Shown: positions 1-9,205, numbered from the stretch's first letter. The stretch is 64,000 bases of DNA from Pseudomonas sp. B21-028 (GCF_024749045.1 NZ_CP087184.1:3286001-3350000), one strand, 5' to 3'. Notes: a model not told the origin generated them from the sequence alone. Translations and numbers: made by a program.

Positions 1-1895
1 TCACGCGCACGTCGGATTGTCGGATTTTCCAGAACAAGACGGTGCCGGACATCATCAAGCAAGTGTTCCGCGACCTCGGTTTCTCCGACTTCGAGGACAG
101 CCTGAGCGGCAGCTATCGCGAGTGGGAATACTGCGTGCAGTACCGGGAAACCAGCTTCGACTTTGTCAGTCGGCTGATGGAGCAGGAAGGCATCTACTAT
201 TACTTCCGCCATGAAAAGGCCCGCCATGTACTGGTGCTGGCCGATGCCTATGGCGCCCATTCCACGGTGCCGGACTACGCCTCCGTCCCCTTCTATCCAC
301 CTGATCGACAGATGCGTGAACGGGATCATTTCTACGATTGGCAACTGGCACGGGAAGTCCAACCCGGTTCCCTGGCGTTGAACGACTATGACTTCCAGCG
401 CCCTCGCGCCAGTCTTGAGGTGCGCTCCAGTGTCATGCGCGACCATAGCAACGGCGACTACCCGCTTTATGACTATCCCGGGGAATACCTGCAAAGCAAT
501 GACGGCGAGCACTACGCGCGTACCCGCATAGAAGCCATTCACAGTCAATTCGAGCGGGTGCAGTTGCGCGGTCTCGCCCGAGGGCTGGGCTGCGGTCATC
601 TGTTCAGCCTCACAGGCTACGATCGGGCGGACCAGAATCGCGAGTACCTGGTGGTGGCCGCACGCTATCAGATTCGCCAGGATCCCTATGAAAGCGGGCA
701 GTCTGACCTGACCGAACAGTTCGTCAGCGAGCTGGACTGCATGGACGCTCATCAGGCCTTCCGCCCTCTTCCGCTGACCCCCATGCCGATTGTGCGCGGG
801 CCGCAGACCGCGGTAGTTGTGGGCCCCGGTGGCGAAGAAATCTGGACCGACCAATATGGCCGGGTCAAAGTGCATTTCCACTGGGACCGTCATGACCAAT
901 CCAACGAGAACAGCTCCTGCTGGATTCGGGTATCCCAGGCCTGGGCCGGCAAGAATTGGGGTTCGGTGCAGATCCCACGGATCGGCCAGGAAGTGATCGT
1001 CAGTTTCCTCGAAGGCGACCCGGACCGGCCGATCATCACCGGCCGCGTCTACAACGCCGAACAGACCGTGCCCTACGGGCTGCCCGCCAACGCCACCCAA
1101 AGTGGAGTGAAAAGCCGTTCCAGCAAGGGCGGTTCTCCGGCCAACTTCAATGAAATCCGCATGGAGGACAAGAAAGGTTCGGAGCAACTGTTCATCCACG
1201 CCGAGAAGAACCAGGACATCGAGGTCGAGAACGACGAAACCCACTGGGTCGGTCATGACCGCAGCAAGACCATCGACAACGACGAGACCGTGCATGTCAA
1301 ACACGACCGCACCGAAACGGTGGACAACAACGAAACCATCACCATCGGCGTGAACCGTACCGAGGATGTGGGCAACAACGAAAAAATCACCATTGGCGTC
1401 AATCGCACCGAGAAAGTCGGCAGCAACGAGACCATCACCATCGGTGCCGACCGCACGGAAAAGGTCGGTGCGAATGAAACCATCAACATCGTTGGCAACC
1501 GCAGCGAGGATGTGGGCGGCAACGAGACGATCGGCATTTCCGGCAACCGCAATGAATCGGTCAAAGGCAATGAAGGCATCGAAATCAGCGGCAACCAGAG
1601 CACCGATATCAATGGCAATCACAGCACTCAGATCGGCCAGAACGAATCCCGTGACGTCGCCCAGAACCGCAACACCGACATCAAGCAGAACGACAGCCTG
1701 GATGTCGGCAAGCATTTCTCCCTCATCGCCGGCGATTCGATCACGCTGACCACGGGGGCGGCCAGCATCACCATGAAGAAAGACGGCACCATCGTGATCA
1801 GCGGCAAGAACATCACCCTCGACGGCTCCGGCGCCATCAACATCAAGGCCAACAGGAACGTCGTCGTCAAAGGCCAGAAGATCCTGCAGAACTAG
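1..1895 (+). CDS. vgrG: Type VI secretion tip protein VgrG (5' end off window)
   Basis: Spike-tip protein of the type VI secretion system; it trimerises on top of the Hcp tube and carries effectors. The frame is open from base 3 (residues SDCRIFQNKTVPDIIKQVF), so the GTG at 42 is internal and the true N-terminus lies upstream. In order: the rest of the gp27-like base, an OB-fold gp5-like segment near window residues 270-330 (WTDQYGRVKVHFHWD, then GSVQIPRIGQEVIVSFLEGD), a linker, a repetitive segment near residues 400-580, and a terminal stretch typical of the VgrG needle (SITMKKDG, VVVKGQKI). No extra C-terminal toxin domain is present, so the cargo is probably encoded downstream. It heads a same-strand T6SS accessory cluster. 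Confidence 0.95.
   Translation, partial: TRTSDCRIFQNKTVPDIIKQVFRDLGFSDFEDSLSGSYREWEYCVQYRETSFDFVSRLMEQEGIYYYFRHEKARHVLVLADAYGAHSTVPDYASVPFYPPDRQMRERDHFYDWQLAREVQPGSLALNDYDFQRPRASLEVRSSVMRDHSNGDYPLYDYPGEYLQSNDGEHYARTRIEAIHSQFERVQLRGLARGLGCGHLFSLTGYDRADQNREYLVVAARYQIRQDPYESGQSDLTEQFVSELDCMDAHQAFRPLPLTPMPIVRGPQTAVVVGPGGEEIWTDQYGRVKVHFHWDRHDQSNENSSCWIRVSQAWAGKNWGSVQIPRIGQEVIVSFLEGDPDRPIITGRVYNAEQTVPYGLPANATQSGVKSRSSKGGSPANFNEIRMEDKKGSEQLFIHAEKNQDIEVENDETHWVGHDRSKTIDNDETVHVKHDRTETVDNNETITIGVNRTEDVGNNEKITIGVNRTEKVGSNETITIGADRTEKVGANETINIVGNRSEDVGGNETIGISGNRNESVKGNEGIEISGNQSTDINGNHSTQIGQNESRDVAQNRNTDIKQNDSLDVGKHFSLIAGDSITLTTGAASITMKKDGTIVISGKNITLDGSGAINIKANRNVVVKGQKILQN
1210..1745 (+). repeat. In-frame tandem repeats of the VgrG needle
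   Basis: About ten imperfect repeats of 14-16 codons encode units such as GVNRTEDVGNNEKITI and GADRTEKVGANETINI. The shared pattern is N-R-(T/S)-E-x-V-x-x-N-E. This is the triple-stranded beta-helix that extends the VgrG spike. The repeats drift in DNA and protein sequence, so they are old rather than freshly duplicated. Confidence 0.85.
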
Positions 1896-1912
1896 CCCAT
1901 GGAGTGGCCGCT

Positions 1913-2371
1913 ATGACCGTTGAATACCAGCTCCCCGTAACCCCCACCTCCGCTCCGACGCGCGTGGACGGCGTGGTGATTGGCGTATTGCTGGACGTCC
2001 CCAAGGCGGACGCCCCAGTGGTGGCTTTTCCCGGCTGTCCCGGTGAAACAGGCCTCGCCGCGCGCACCACCACCCCACTGACCCGCGAAGACATCGGCGT
2101 CCAGGTCGCGTTGATGTTCGAGGCGGGCGATCCGGCACGGCCGCTGGTGATCGGCCGCATCCAGCGTCTGGAGGAACCGGCAACGCCAGCCCTCGCCCAC
2201 CTGGACGGCGAACGCCTGGAATTCTCCGCCGAACGGGAAATCGTCCTGCGTTGCGGCAAGGCCAGCATCACCCTGACCCGCGCCGGCAAGGTAATCATCC
2301 GAGGCGCCTACCTCTCCAGCCGCTCCAGCGGGGTCAACCGCATCAAGGGCGGGTCGGTGCAGATCAACTAA
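1913..2371 (+). CDS. DUF6484 domain protein, T6SS-associated
   Basis: A 152-residue protein of the kind found directly after vgrG. It has an N-terminal small beta-barrel (DGVVIGVLLDVPKADAPVVAFPG), a middle part resembling the VgrG OB fold (GVQVALMFEAGDPARPLVIGRIQ) and a C-terminal strand segment like the VgrG tail (ITLTRAGKVIIRGAYL). I chose the ATG at 1913 because GGAG lies 8 bases upstream; a GTG at 1904 would overlap that site. It starts 17 bases after the vgrG stop. Its role is probably as an adaptor or tip accessory; no catalytic motif is visible. Confidence 0.75.
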   Translation: MTVEYQLPVTPTSAPTRVDGVVIGVLLDVPKADAPVVAFPGCPGETGLAARTTTPLTREDIGVQVALMFEAGDPARPLVIGRIQRLEEPATPALAHLDGERLEFSAEREIVLRCGKASITLTRAGKVIIRGAYLSSRSSGVNRIKGGSVQIN

Positions 2372-2385
2372 AAGGTAGTCGGCCC

Positions 2386-3498
2386 ATGGAGCTGCTCAAC
2401 GCCAGCAAATTGCTTGCTGCCTATACCCTGGGCATGGCCAGTGATGGCCGTGAATCCCTGGTCGTGGTGGTCAAGGGCACATTCAATCTGCCCCTGGACG
2501 GCCGCGTTGCGACCCTCGCCGACGTCCAGCAACCGCTACTGATGGCCGACACCTTTTTCGGCGAGCCGGGACTCAGCGCGCCGCAGCGGGAGATGGACTT
2601 CGCGCCGTTCAAGCCATGCTGCGATGTGCTGGTGTGCGGCCAAGCCCATGCACCCGGCGGAAGGCCCGTGACACAATTGACCGCAGGCATTCGCGTCGGT
2701 CGTGTCAGCAAGGCCTTTTCCGTCTTCGGCCCACGGCAATGGCAGCAGGGAGTGTTGGGCGTCTCTCCCGGCTCACCGCAGCCATTCACCGAACAGAACA
2801 TTTCGTATGCCCAGGCCTTCGGCGGCACTCACTCCAGGGCGAACGCCCCCGAAATGCAGCAGTGCTACCCGGACAACCCGAGCGGTCGCGGCTGGTTTCC
2901 TGGCGGCATCGACAGTACTGTCATCATTGGCAGGCCCATGCCGAACACGGAGGAGCCGGGCAAGCCAGTCGACAGCCCTTGCGGTAACTTCCGCCCCATG
3001 GCCCTCGGTCCCATTGGCCGTAGCTGGCCGCAGCGCGCCCGTTTCGCCGGCACTTACGACGATGCCTGGTTGGCGGACTGCTTTCCGTTTTTGCCGGGTG
3101 ATTTCGACAATCGCTACTTCCAGGCCGCACCTGCTGATCAACAAACCGATTACCTGCGCGGCGGCGAGGATGTGCTGCTGTTGAACCTCACCCCTCAGGA
3201 GCGCGCCGGCTTTCGCATCCCCAAAATGGAGGTGCCGGTGACCTTTTGCCTGAAAAAAGGCGGCCATGAAACGGTGCAAGCGGTGATCGATACCCTGCTG
3301 ATCGACACGGATGCGGGTCAGCTACAACTGACTTGGCGTGTTTCCCGGCCGCTGCGGCGCAACCTGTTCGAAATCGCTCAAGTGCTGGTCGGGAGCATGT
3401 CCCCCGGTTGGTGGCGAGCCCGTGAATTGGGCAAGAACTACTACCCGTCGCTCTCCTCCCTGGTAAAAGCCAGGCAGGCGCCCGAGGAGACGGACTGA
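2386..3498 (+). CDS. DUF2169 domain protein, T6SS accessory
   Basis: A 370-residue DUF2169 protein, a family that accompanies vgrG and DUF4150 genes and is thought to help load PAAR-like effectors. Visible family features are the opening KGTFNLP strand, PFKPCCDVLVCGQAHAPGG near residues 70-85, and the YAQAFGG segment. The open frame extends upstream to 2251, but that stretch overlaps the preceding gene, so the ATG at 2386 is the start. Its stop overlaps the next start (TGATG), which implies translational coupling. Confidence 0.8.
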   Translation: MELLNASKLLAAYTLGMASDGRESLVVVVKGTFNLPLDGRVATLADVQQPLLMADTFFGEPGLSAPQREMDFAPFKPCCDVLVCGQAHAPGGRPVTQLTAGIRVGRVSKAFSVFGPRQWQQGVLGVSPGSPQPFTEQNISYAQAFGGTHSRANAPEMQQCYPDNPSGRGWFPGGIDSTVIIGRPMPNTEEPGKPVDSPCGNFRPMALGPIGRSWPQRARFAGTYDDAWLADCFPFLPGDFDNRYFQAAPADQQTDYLRGGEDVLLLNLTPQERAGFRIPKMEVPVTFCLKKGGHETVQAVIDTLLIDTDAGQLQLTWRVSRPLRRNLFEIAQVLVGSMSPGWWRARELGKNYYPSLSSLVKARQAPEETD

Positions 3499-4535
3499 TG
3501 AGCGCGCTTTGCATCGTCGGCTCCGGCATGGTCAGCGCGGTCGGTCTCAGCGCGCCGGCGAGCTGCGCGGCGATCCGCTGCGCCATCGATAACTTCCAGG
3601 AGACCCGCTTTATCGACCGCGGCGGTGAATGGCTGATTGCTGCCAGCGTGACCTTGGAGCAACCCTGGCGCGGGCGCGTCAAGCTGATCAAGATGGCGGC
3701 CCGCGCCATCGCCGAGGCCTTGCAGAACACCCCGGGCGTTGACCCACAAAACATCCCGCTGCTGCTGGGGTTGGCGGAAGCCGAGCGCCCCGGCCGCCTC
3801 GAAGGTCTCGACAAGGGGTTGTTGCACGCCATCGAAGCCGAGCTGGGCCTGCGCTTTCACCCCAGTTCCAACGTCATCGTCCGTGGTCGGGTCAGTGCCG
3901 CGGTGGCGCTCCTCAATGCGCGCACGCTGATCTACCAGGGCGGCCACCGCCATGTGCTGGTCGCTGGCGTCGACTCCTTCCTCAGCGCCCCGACATTGGA
4001 CGCCTTCGAAGCGCGCCAACGCTTGCTCACCAGTCAGAATTCCAACGGCTTCATCCCGGGCGAAGGCGCCGGCGCCGTGATGCTGGCCGCCCCCGTCGCC
4101 AGCGCAGATCCGCAACTGACTTGCGTCGGCTTGGGCTTCGGCATGGAGACGGCCACGGTGGAGGCCGAAGACATTCCGCTGCGCGCCGAAGGCCTGACTC
4201 AAGCGGTCCGCGCTGCCTTGAGCGAAGCCAGCTGTGGCCTGGAACAGATGGATTATCGGCTCACCGACCTGTCCGGCGAACAGTACTACTTCAAGGAAGC
4301 CGCTCTGGCCCTGGGCCGCAGCCTGCGGGTACGCAAGGAGTTCTTCCACCTCTGGCATCCTGCCGACTGCATCGGTGAAGTCGGCGCCGCCATCGGTCCG
4401 GTGATGCTTGCCGTGGCCCTGGCCGCCAGTCGCAAGGGCTACGGCGAAGGCCCGAATATCTTCTGCCATCTCGGCAACGACGCCGGCGAACGCGCCGTGG
4501 CGCTGCTCAGCTACCAGAACATGAGGGCTGCGTGA
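3498..4535 (+). CDS. Ketosynthase-like protein without catalytic triad, T6SS cluster
   Basis: A 345-residue thiolase-fold protein related to 3-oxoacyl-ACP synthases. Family marks remain: the opening IVGSGMVSAVGLSAP, an FIPGEGAGAV segment near residue 187, and a closing IGEVGAAIGP. The nucleophile cysteine expected in the ACSS-type motif is absent (the equivalent reads RGRVSAAVAL), no HGTGT histidine segment is seen, and the second active-site histidine (normally GH before xxGAAG) is glutamate. It is therefore probably not a condensing enzyme but a scaffold or chaperone. It overlaps DUF2169 upstream and DUF4150 downstream by a few bases. Such genes recur in vgrG islands; their role is unknown to me. 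Confidence 0.75.
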   Translation: MSALCIVGSGMVSAVGLSAPASCAAIRCAIDNFQETRFIDRGGEWLIAASVTLEQPWRGRVKLIKMAARAIAEALQNTPGVDPQNIPLLLGLAEAERPGRLEGLDKGLLHAIEAELGLRFHPSSNVIVRGRVSAAVALLNARTLIYQGGHRHVLVAGVDSFLSAPTLDAFEARQRLLTSQNSNGFIPGEGAGAVMLAAPVASADPQLTCVGLGFGMETATVEAEDIPLRAEGLTQAVRAALSEASCGLEQMDYRLTDLSGEQYYFKEAALALGRSLRVRKEFFHLWHPADCIGEVGAAIGPVMLAVALAASRKGYGEGPNIFCHLGNDAGERAVALLSYQNMRAA

Positions 4536-5617
4536 TGGGGAACGAGGTCTACGCCAACAACATGGAAGTGTCCTGCAAGGCGGCGAATGGCAAATCCGTG
4601 GCCTGCTTTCCGGACGTGTGTTTCACCCCGCCGCAAACCGCGGCCACTCCGCTGGGCGTGCCCATCCCCTACCCCAATACCGGCATGGCCAAGGACACCA
4701 CCCGGGGCACGCGAACAGTGAAGATCAGTGGCAAGGAAGCCATGCTCAAGGATAAGAGCTACTTCAAGACCAGCTATGGGGATGAGGCTGGCAACGCGCC
4801 GAAAAAGGGCATCATCACCAATAAGATCAAAGGGAAGGTCTACTTCACGGCCTGGTCGATGAATGTGAAGTTCGAAGGCGAGAACGTCGTGCGAAACATG
4901 GACCTGACCACCCATAACCATGGTTCGACGGCCAATACACTGACATGGCCCTACCTGGATGCGGTGGCCATGGCGGATCCCGAAAATCCCTGCGTCAAGT
5001 CAGGAAACGTGAAGAAGGTAAAGGCCGCCTGTCCTCCGCCGGCCAAGTCGTTGTCCCGCGGAGCCATACCTGGCCCGGCCGACAATACCAGCCCCGAGTG
5101 TTGTGAAGCACGCAAGTGCATGCTGGTACCAAACTCGCCAAAGAGCCGCTGCTCCAAATGCGGAGGAAAGACGCCGCACCACCCGGTGCCGGTGGCCGAT
5201 CTGTCGACCCCACGCCCCATCAACCCGAAGACCGGGAAGCTGAAAGTCCGGGGCGATCCTTTCGTTCCCACCTATGACCACAACAAGGCACCCTGCATAT
5301 GCGTCGAGGGCGCCGACCATAATTCCCGTGAAGGGCCAACAGATAAGCTCATGCAGCATGGACGTATCGGCCGCGGCTACGTGGTCAAGCGAGACGCGAT
5401 GCTGAATGGTCGCGATGACTTCACCTACGCCGAAATCAGTGATCTCTCGGCACAAGCGGTCGCCGATGAGACGGGCTGCGACAAGGACTGCGTCAAGGCC
5501 CAGATCGACAAGGGTCACCAGGACATGGGAGTTGGTCCGGAATCAGGGATGCGCAGGGGAGAAGTTCGCGCACCCGCCCTTGAAAAAAAGCCGAAGAACC
5601 CGGCCCCATTGATATAG
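4535..5617 (+). CDS. DUF4150 PAAR-like T6SS effector with probable HNH/EndoVII-type nuclease tail
   Basis: A 360-residue protein. Residues 1-130 form a DUF4150 (PAAR-like) domain that would cap the VgrG tip (VYANNMEVSCKAANGKS, CFTPPQTAATPLGVPIPYPN). A Cys-rich linker follows. The C-terminal 150 residues carry PHHPVPVAD near residue 215, then APCICVEGADHN near 255 and a later His in KLMQHGRIG. Paired histidines followed by N-x-A-P and V-E-G-x-x-H resemble the GHH family of HNH/endonuclease VII toxins. That assignment is my inference. The ATG at 4535 overlaps the previous stop (ATGA); a GTG at 4532 is less likely. The next gene is the candidate immunity partner. Confidence 0.75.
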   Translation: MGNEVYANNMEVSCKAANGKSVACFPDVCFTPPQTAATPLGVPIPYPNTGMAKDTTRGTRTVKISGKEAMLKDKSYFKTSYGDEAGNAPKKGIITNKIKGKVYFTAWSMNVKFEGENVVRNMDLTTHNHGSTANTLTWPYLDAVAMADPENPCVKSGNVKKVKAACPPPAKSLSRGAIPGPADNTSPECCEARKCMLVPNSPKSRCSKCGGKTPHHPVPVADLSTPRPINPKTGKLKVRGDPFVPTYDHNKAPCICVEGADHNSREGPTDKLMQHGRIGRGYVVKRDAMLNGRDDFTYAEISDLSAQAVADETGCDKDCVKAQIDKGHQDMGVGPESGMRRGEVRAPALEKKPKNPAPLI

Positions 5618-5627
5618 AGAAACCATC

Positions 5628-6536
5628 ATGGACAATGAAGACTCGCTGTTTTTCACCTGCGGCCTGGTTGTGAAGGCCGGCACAATCGTAGTGCCTGCAC
5701 AATACAACTCCCTGCCGGACGAGCGAATGTCCAGGGTCGCCTTTTGCTTCGATGACAACTGGGTCTACAACGACGTCGACAACGATGTCATCGGCGCCGT
5801 CTGCTTCAGGCGCAGCGACAACAGCCTCTGGATGCTTGGACGCTATGGCAACCTTCGCCACGTGACGTCTGGCTCGGCGAACTTCACCCTCGCCAATATC
5901 CGAGGCAAGTTCGAAGACGATCGCATTGAAACGGGCCGGCTTGGCGAGCTGCTGTGCATACGGGAAATCGCCAACGAGTTGTACATCTGCGGCCAGTCAT
6001 CCCAGGTCTATCGACATTCGAACGGAGCCTGGGCAAGCATGAGCCCAGCCGGGGCGAAGATGGGCTCCCCTACCCTGGAAAGCCTGGATGGGCTGTCCCG
6101 CGACAACATTTATGCCGTGGGAGAGAAAGGCCTCATCCTGCACTACGACGGGTCACGCTGGAACACGCTGGACTCCCCCACCAACCGTCCTCTGTCCCGC
6201 GTGCTGTGCAAGCGCGAAGACGAGGTTTACATCTGCGGTAATGACGGTCTGTTGCTGGTTGGCAATCGCCACCAATGGCATGTTCTCGACACAGAGAGAA
6301 CCCTGAATTTCTGGGATATGGCGCTGTATGACGGACAGCTCTACATTTCCCACGTGCATGGCCTCGTTCGCTATGACGGGCAAGCCTTCTTCGATGTCGA
6401 CACGGGCCTCACCCCTCCTCCCGGGGCCCATAGACTGGATACGGCAGATGGGCTGCTTTACTCCTTTGGTGTCGACGACCTCCTCAAGTTCGACGGCCAT
6501 CAGTGGGAGCGGGTGATATGCCCACACAACACGTGA
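5628..6536 (+). CDS. Beta-propeller-like protein, candidate immunity to the DUF4150 effector
   Basis: A 302-residue soluble protein with no signal peptide or membrane segment. It contains four or five degenerate blade-like repeats with the theme 'Y-I/A-C/V-G-x-x-G-L-L/I' (LYICGQSSQVYRH, IYAVGEKGLILHYDG, VYICGNDGLLLVG, LYISHVHGLVRYDG), each ending near an aromatic-rich strand. This resembles WD40/YVTN-type propellers. It lies 10 bases after the effector gene on the same strand, the usual place for a T6SS immunity gene, so an immunity role is inferred from position only. An adaptor role is the alternative. Confidence 0.6.
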   Translation: MDNEDSLFFTCGLVVKAGTIVVPAQYNSLPDERMSRVAFCFDDNWVYNDVDNDVIGAVCFRRSDNSLWMLGRYGNLRHVTSGSANFTLANIRGKFEDDRIETGRLGELLCIREIANELYICGQSSQVYRHSNGAWASMSPAGAKMGSPTLESLDGLSRDNIYAVGEKGLILHYDGSRWNTLDSPTNRPLSRVLCKREDEVYICGNDGLLLVGNRHQWHVLDTERTLNFWDMALYDGQLYISHVHGLVRYDGQAFFDVDTGLTPPPGAHRLDTADGLLYSFGVDDLLKFDGHQWERVICPHNT

Positions 6537-6573
6537 GTTTGCGCACAGTCTTTATCATTGCGATGCCTTTCCC

Positions 6574-7836
6574 ATGAGCGATTCGCTGTCCCTGGTGATT
6601 GAACAGCATGCCGAAGAAGCCAGCTTCCTCGCCAACCTGCGGGACCATGCCCTGCGCGCGCCCCACTACGACATCGAACACCTCGGCACACTCGATAACC
6701 GTCTTGACGCTCACCTCGACGGGTTGCGTATCGCAGCCCATGACGGCGTGGAAACGCTCCTGGCGCAACTTGGCCCTCATGCCATCGGCGAGATGTTCGC
6801 CTGTGTGGTGCTGGCCTTCGAGTCGGCCAATGGCAAGGTATTGTCGCGGCTGAGCGAACACCTGCGAAGTGCCCCAGAAACGGAACGCGGTTATCTGATG
6901 GCCTTGGGCTGGCTCGACTGGGAGCGGCTAGCGCCCTGGATCGAGCGCATGCTCGTCGCGCCTGAGCCGATGTTTCGCCGCCTCGGTCTCGCAGCCTGCG
7001 GCATGCACCGGCACGACCCCGGCCCCGCCCTGCTGACCGGCCTGTGTGACGCTGACCCAAGTGTGCTGGCCCGTGCCGCCCGCACCGCCGGAGAGCTGCG
7101 CCGGTGTGACTTGCTACCCAACCTCCGCGCCCACTGCGGGCACCCGGATGCCGCCAGCCGCTTCTGGGCCAATTGGGCCTCCGTCCAGATGGGCGATCAG
7201 CAGGCTTTGGAGGCCCTGCGCCAATTCGCCGAACAACCGGGCGAATTTCAATACCGCGCTCTCGGCGTGTTACTGGCCTGGCAAGAACGCGAGCTCAGCA
7301 TCGCCTGGATACGCCAGTGGGTGCAGAACCCCAGGCATCTGCGCATCGGCATCCAGGCCCTGGGATTGTTGGGTGATCCGGTCTGCGTGCCCTGGCTGAT
7401 CCAGCAGATGAGCGAGGTGCCTTACGCCCGCGTGGCCGGTGAAGCCTTCAGCCTGATCACCGGTGCCGACCTGGCGCTACTCGACCTGGAATTGCAGGAC
7501 CTGCCGGACTTCGATGCAGGCCCGAACGACAACCCCGAGGACCCGAATGTCGCCATGGACCCCGATGAAAACCTGCCCTGGCCCGACCCGCGTTCCATCG
7601 AAACATGGTGGCAAGCCAACGGCGGGCAGTTGCAGGTGGGCACCCGCTACCTGCTGGGATTGGCACACAGTGAACGCACGTTTCAACAGGCTCTGGTTCG
7701 CGGCCAGCAACGCCAACGCATCGTCGCCGCCTGCGGTCTGGCCCGTTTTCGGCCGAACGAAATGCTGTTTCCCACCAGCGCGCCGACCTGGCGGCAAAAG
7801 CGCTTGCTGGGCATAACGGCGGCGTTCGGGCGTTGA
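6574..7836 (+). CDS. TIGR02270-family HEAT-repeat-like protein
   Basis: A 420-residue, mostly helical cytoplasmic protein matching the TIGR02270 family found in T6SS gene clusters. Repeated helical pairs such as RLGLAACGMHRHDPGPAL, ARAARTAGELRRCDLLPNL and GIQALGLLGDPVCVPWL look like HEAT repeats. An acidic linker (DAGPNDNPEDPN) precedes a final helical block. It is the last gene of the rightward vgrG island. Function is unknown; a protein-binding scaffold is the reasonable guess. Confidence 0.7.
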   Translation: MSDSLSLVIEQHAEEASFLANLRDHALRAPHYDIEHLGTLDNRLDAHLDGLRIAAHDGVETLLAQLGPHAIGEMFACVVLAFESANGKVLSRLSEHLRSAPETERGYLMALGWLDWERLAPWIERMLVAPEPMFRRLGLAACGMHRHDPGPALLTGLCDADPSVLARAARTAGELRRCDLLPNLRAHCGHPDAASRFWANWASVQMGDQQALEALRQFAEQPGEFQYRALGVLLAWQERELSIAWIRQWVQNPRHLRIGIQALGLLGDPVCVPWLIQQMSEVPYARVAGEAFSLITGADLALLDLELQDLPDFDAGPNDNPEDPNVAMDPDENLPWPDPRSIETWWQANGGQLQVGTRYLLGLAHSERTFQQALVRGQQRQRIVAACGLARFRPNEMLFPTSAPTWRQKRLLGITAAFGR

Positions 7837-7839
7837 TCG

Positions 7840-8265
7840 TCAATCACCCAGCAGCAAAAGCGTTTTGGCATCGGGTTCACCCGAATAGAACTGATCGAGC
7901 GCCTGTGGATACAGGGAGGACTCCGGCTGCGCCGTCATGAACAGCGTGAGACAGGAGCGAAACTTCAGATCGTCGGGCGAACCGAATAGCTGCCCGGCGC
8001 TCAGGTCTCGGTGTTGCAGGACAGTGCTCACGCACGCCTCCAGCCGAGGCCCGAGCACTTCGTGCCGCAGATACGCACGGGCTTCGGCCATGCCAGAGAT
8101 GGCGAACCGAGCCGCCATCTCGGTACGACCGAGGCCCTGCAACTGCGGAAAGATGAACCACATCCAGTGGCTCGTTTTCCGGCCCGCCCGCAGCTCGTCC
8201 ATGACACGGCTGAACACCGGGGCCTGGGCTTCGACAAAACGGGACAGGTTGTAAATGTCGCTCAT
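7840..8265 (-). CDS. DUF1810 family protein
   Basis: A 141-residue DUF1810 protein, recognisable from the opening YNLSRFVEAQ, the SHWMWFIFPQLQGLG core near residue 35, LGPRLEACV, and DDLKFRSCLTLF. The family has no established biochemical function that I can name. The start at 8265 has GGAGG 9 bases upstream. It is convergent with the T6SS island (3-base gap) and so lies outside it; the next gene upstream on the same strand is a DJ-1/PfpI protein. Confidence 0.85.
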   Translation of the reverse strand: MSDIYNLSRFVEAQAPVFSRVMDELRAGRKTSHWMWFIFPQLQGLGRTEMAARFAISGMAEARAYLRHEVLGPRLEACVSTVLQHRDLSAGQLFGSPDDLKFRSCLTLFMTAQPESSLYPQALDQFYSGEPDAKTLLLLGD

Positions 8266-8337
8266 GATTCATTTCCTCCTTCCGCCGGCCGCATCCTTCG
8301 CAGCCGGCAGTGTCCGTTTCAGCGAACAACCCATGAC

Positions 8338-9030
8338 TCAGGCCGACTGTTCCTGCTTCAGACGCTTGAGCAGCGCATGGGCGGCGGCTTCGGAAGAGGC
8401 CGGATTCTGGCCAGTGATCAGGTGCCCGTCCTCGACCACATAACTGGCCCAGTCCGCGCCCTTGGAATACTCGCCACCCTTGGCCTTGAGCATGTCTTCC
8501 ACCAGGAACGGCACCACCTGCGTCAGCCCCACCGCCTCTTCTTCGGAGTTAGTGAATCCAGTCACCTTTTTACCTTTCACCACCGGCTGTCCATCCGGGG
8601 CATTGACGTTCTTGAACACCCCGGGCGCGTGACAGACGGCGGCGATGGGTTTGTTCGCCTCGTAGAAAGCTTCGATGAGGACCTTGGAGTCGGTATTCTC
8701 GGCCAGATCCCAGAGGGGCCCATGGCCTCCTGGATAAAACACCGCATCGAAGTCATAAGGGTCGATCTCACCCAGCAGCACCGTGTCGGCCAATGCCATC
8801 TGGGCCTGGGTATCCGAGCCAAAGCGACGGGTCGCATCGGTTTGCGCGTCCGCTTCGTTGCTCTTGGGGTCCAGTGGTGGTTGCCCGCCCTTTGGGGAGG
8901 CGAGCGTGACCGTCGCATTGGCGTCGACGAACACGTAGTAAGGCGCGGCGAATTCTTCCAGCCAGAAACCGGTCTTCTTGCCGGTGTCGCCCAACTGATC
9001 GTGAGAGGTAAGAACCATCAGAATGTTCAT
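8338..9030 (-). CDS. DJ-1/PfpI family type 1 glutamine amidotransferase-like protein
   Basis: A 230-residue class I amidotransferase-fold protein of the Hsp31-like subgroup. The nucleophile elbow AVCHAPG places the reactive cysteine near residue 131. An upstream acidic residue sits in YPGGHGPLWDL, and the opening MNILMVLTSHDQLGDTGKKTGFWLEE is typical of the subgroup that detoxifies methylglyoxal or acts as a chaperone or deglycase. Which of these applies cannot be read from sequence. GGAGG lies 10 bases before the ATG at 9030. Confidence 0.88.
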   Translation of the reverse strand: MNILMVLTSHDQLGDTGKKTGFWLEEFAAPYYVFVDANATVTLASPKGGQPPLDPKSNEADAQTDATRRFGSDTQAQMALADTVLLGEIDPYDFDAVFYPGGHGPLWDLAENTDSKVLIEAFYEANKPIAAVCHAPGVFKNVNAPDGQPVVKGKKVTGFTNSEEEAVGLTQVVPFLVEDMLKAKGGEYSKGADWASYVVEDGHLITGQNPASSEAAAHALLKRLKQEQSA

Positions 9031-9205
9031 GTGTATCCAGCCTCCGAGAGTAAACGGGCGAAGTGGGCTCGCCCTGCTTTACTCTCAGAGGCCGCGTTGA
9101 GGCAGACGTTCAAGCGTTCGTGACACCAAATGGACATTGTTTCCTTTCACGACTCGCGAACCAGTATTTCGACTCGGAGCGGTATCCATTCTGTGTAGTT
9201 GATCC

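Noticed and set aside
1210..1745. Regular repeats that might be taken for a CRISPR array
   Set aside because: They are in-frame degenerate codons of the VgrG needle, with no identical repeats and no unique spacers.
9056..9074. Small hairpin GGGCGA...TCGCCC between the DSD1-family and DJ-1 genes
   Set aside because: The stem is 6 bp, with no T tract on the coding strand; not enough to call a terminator.
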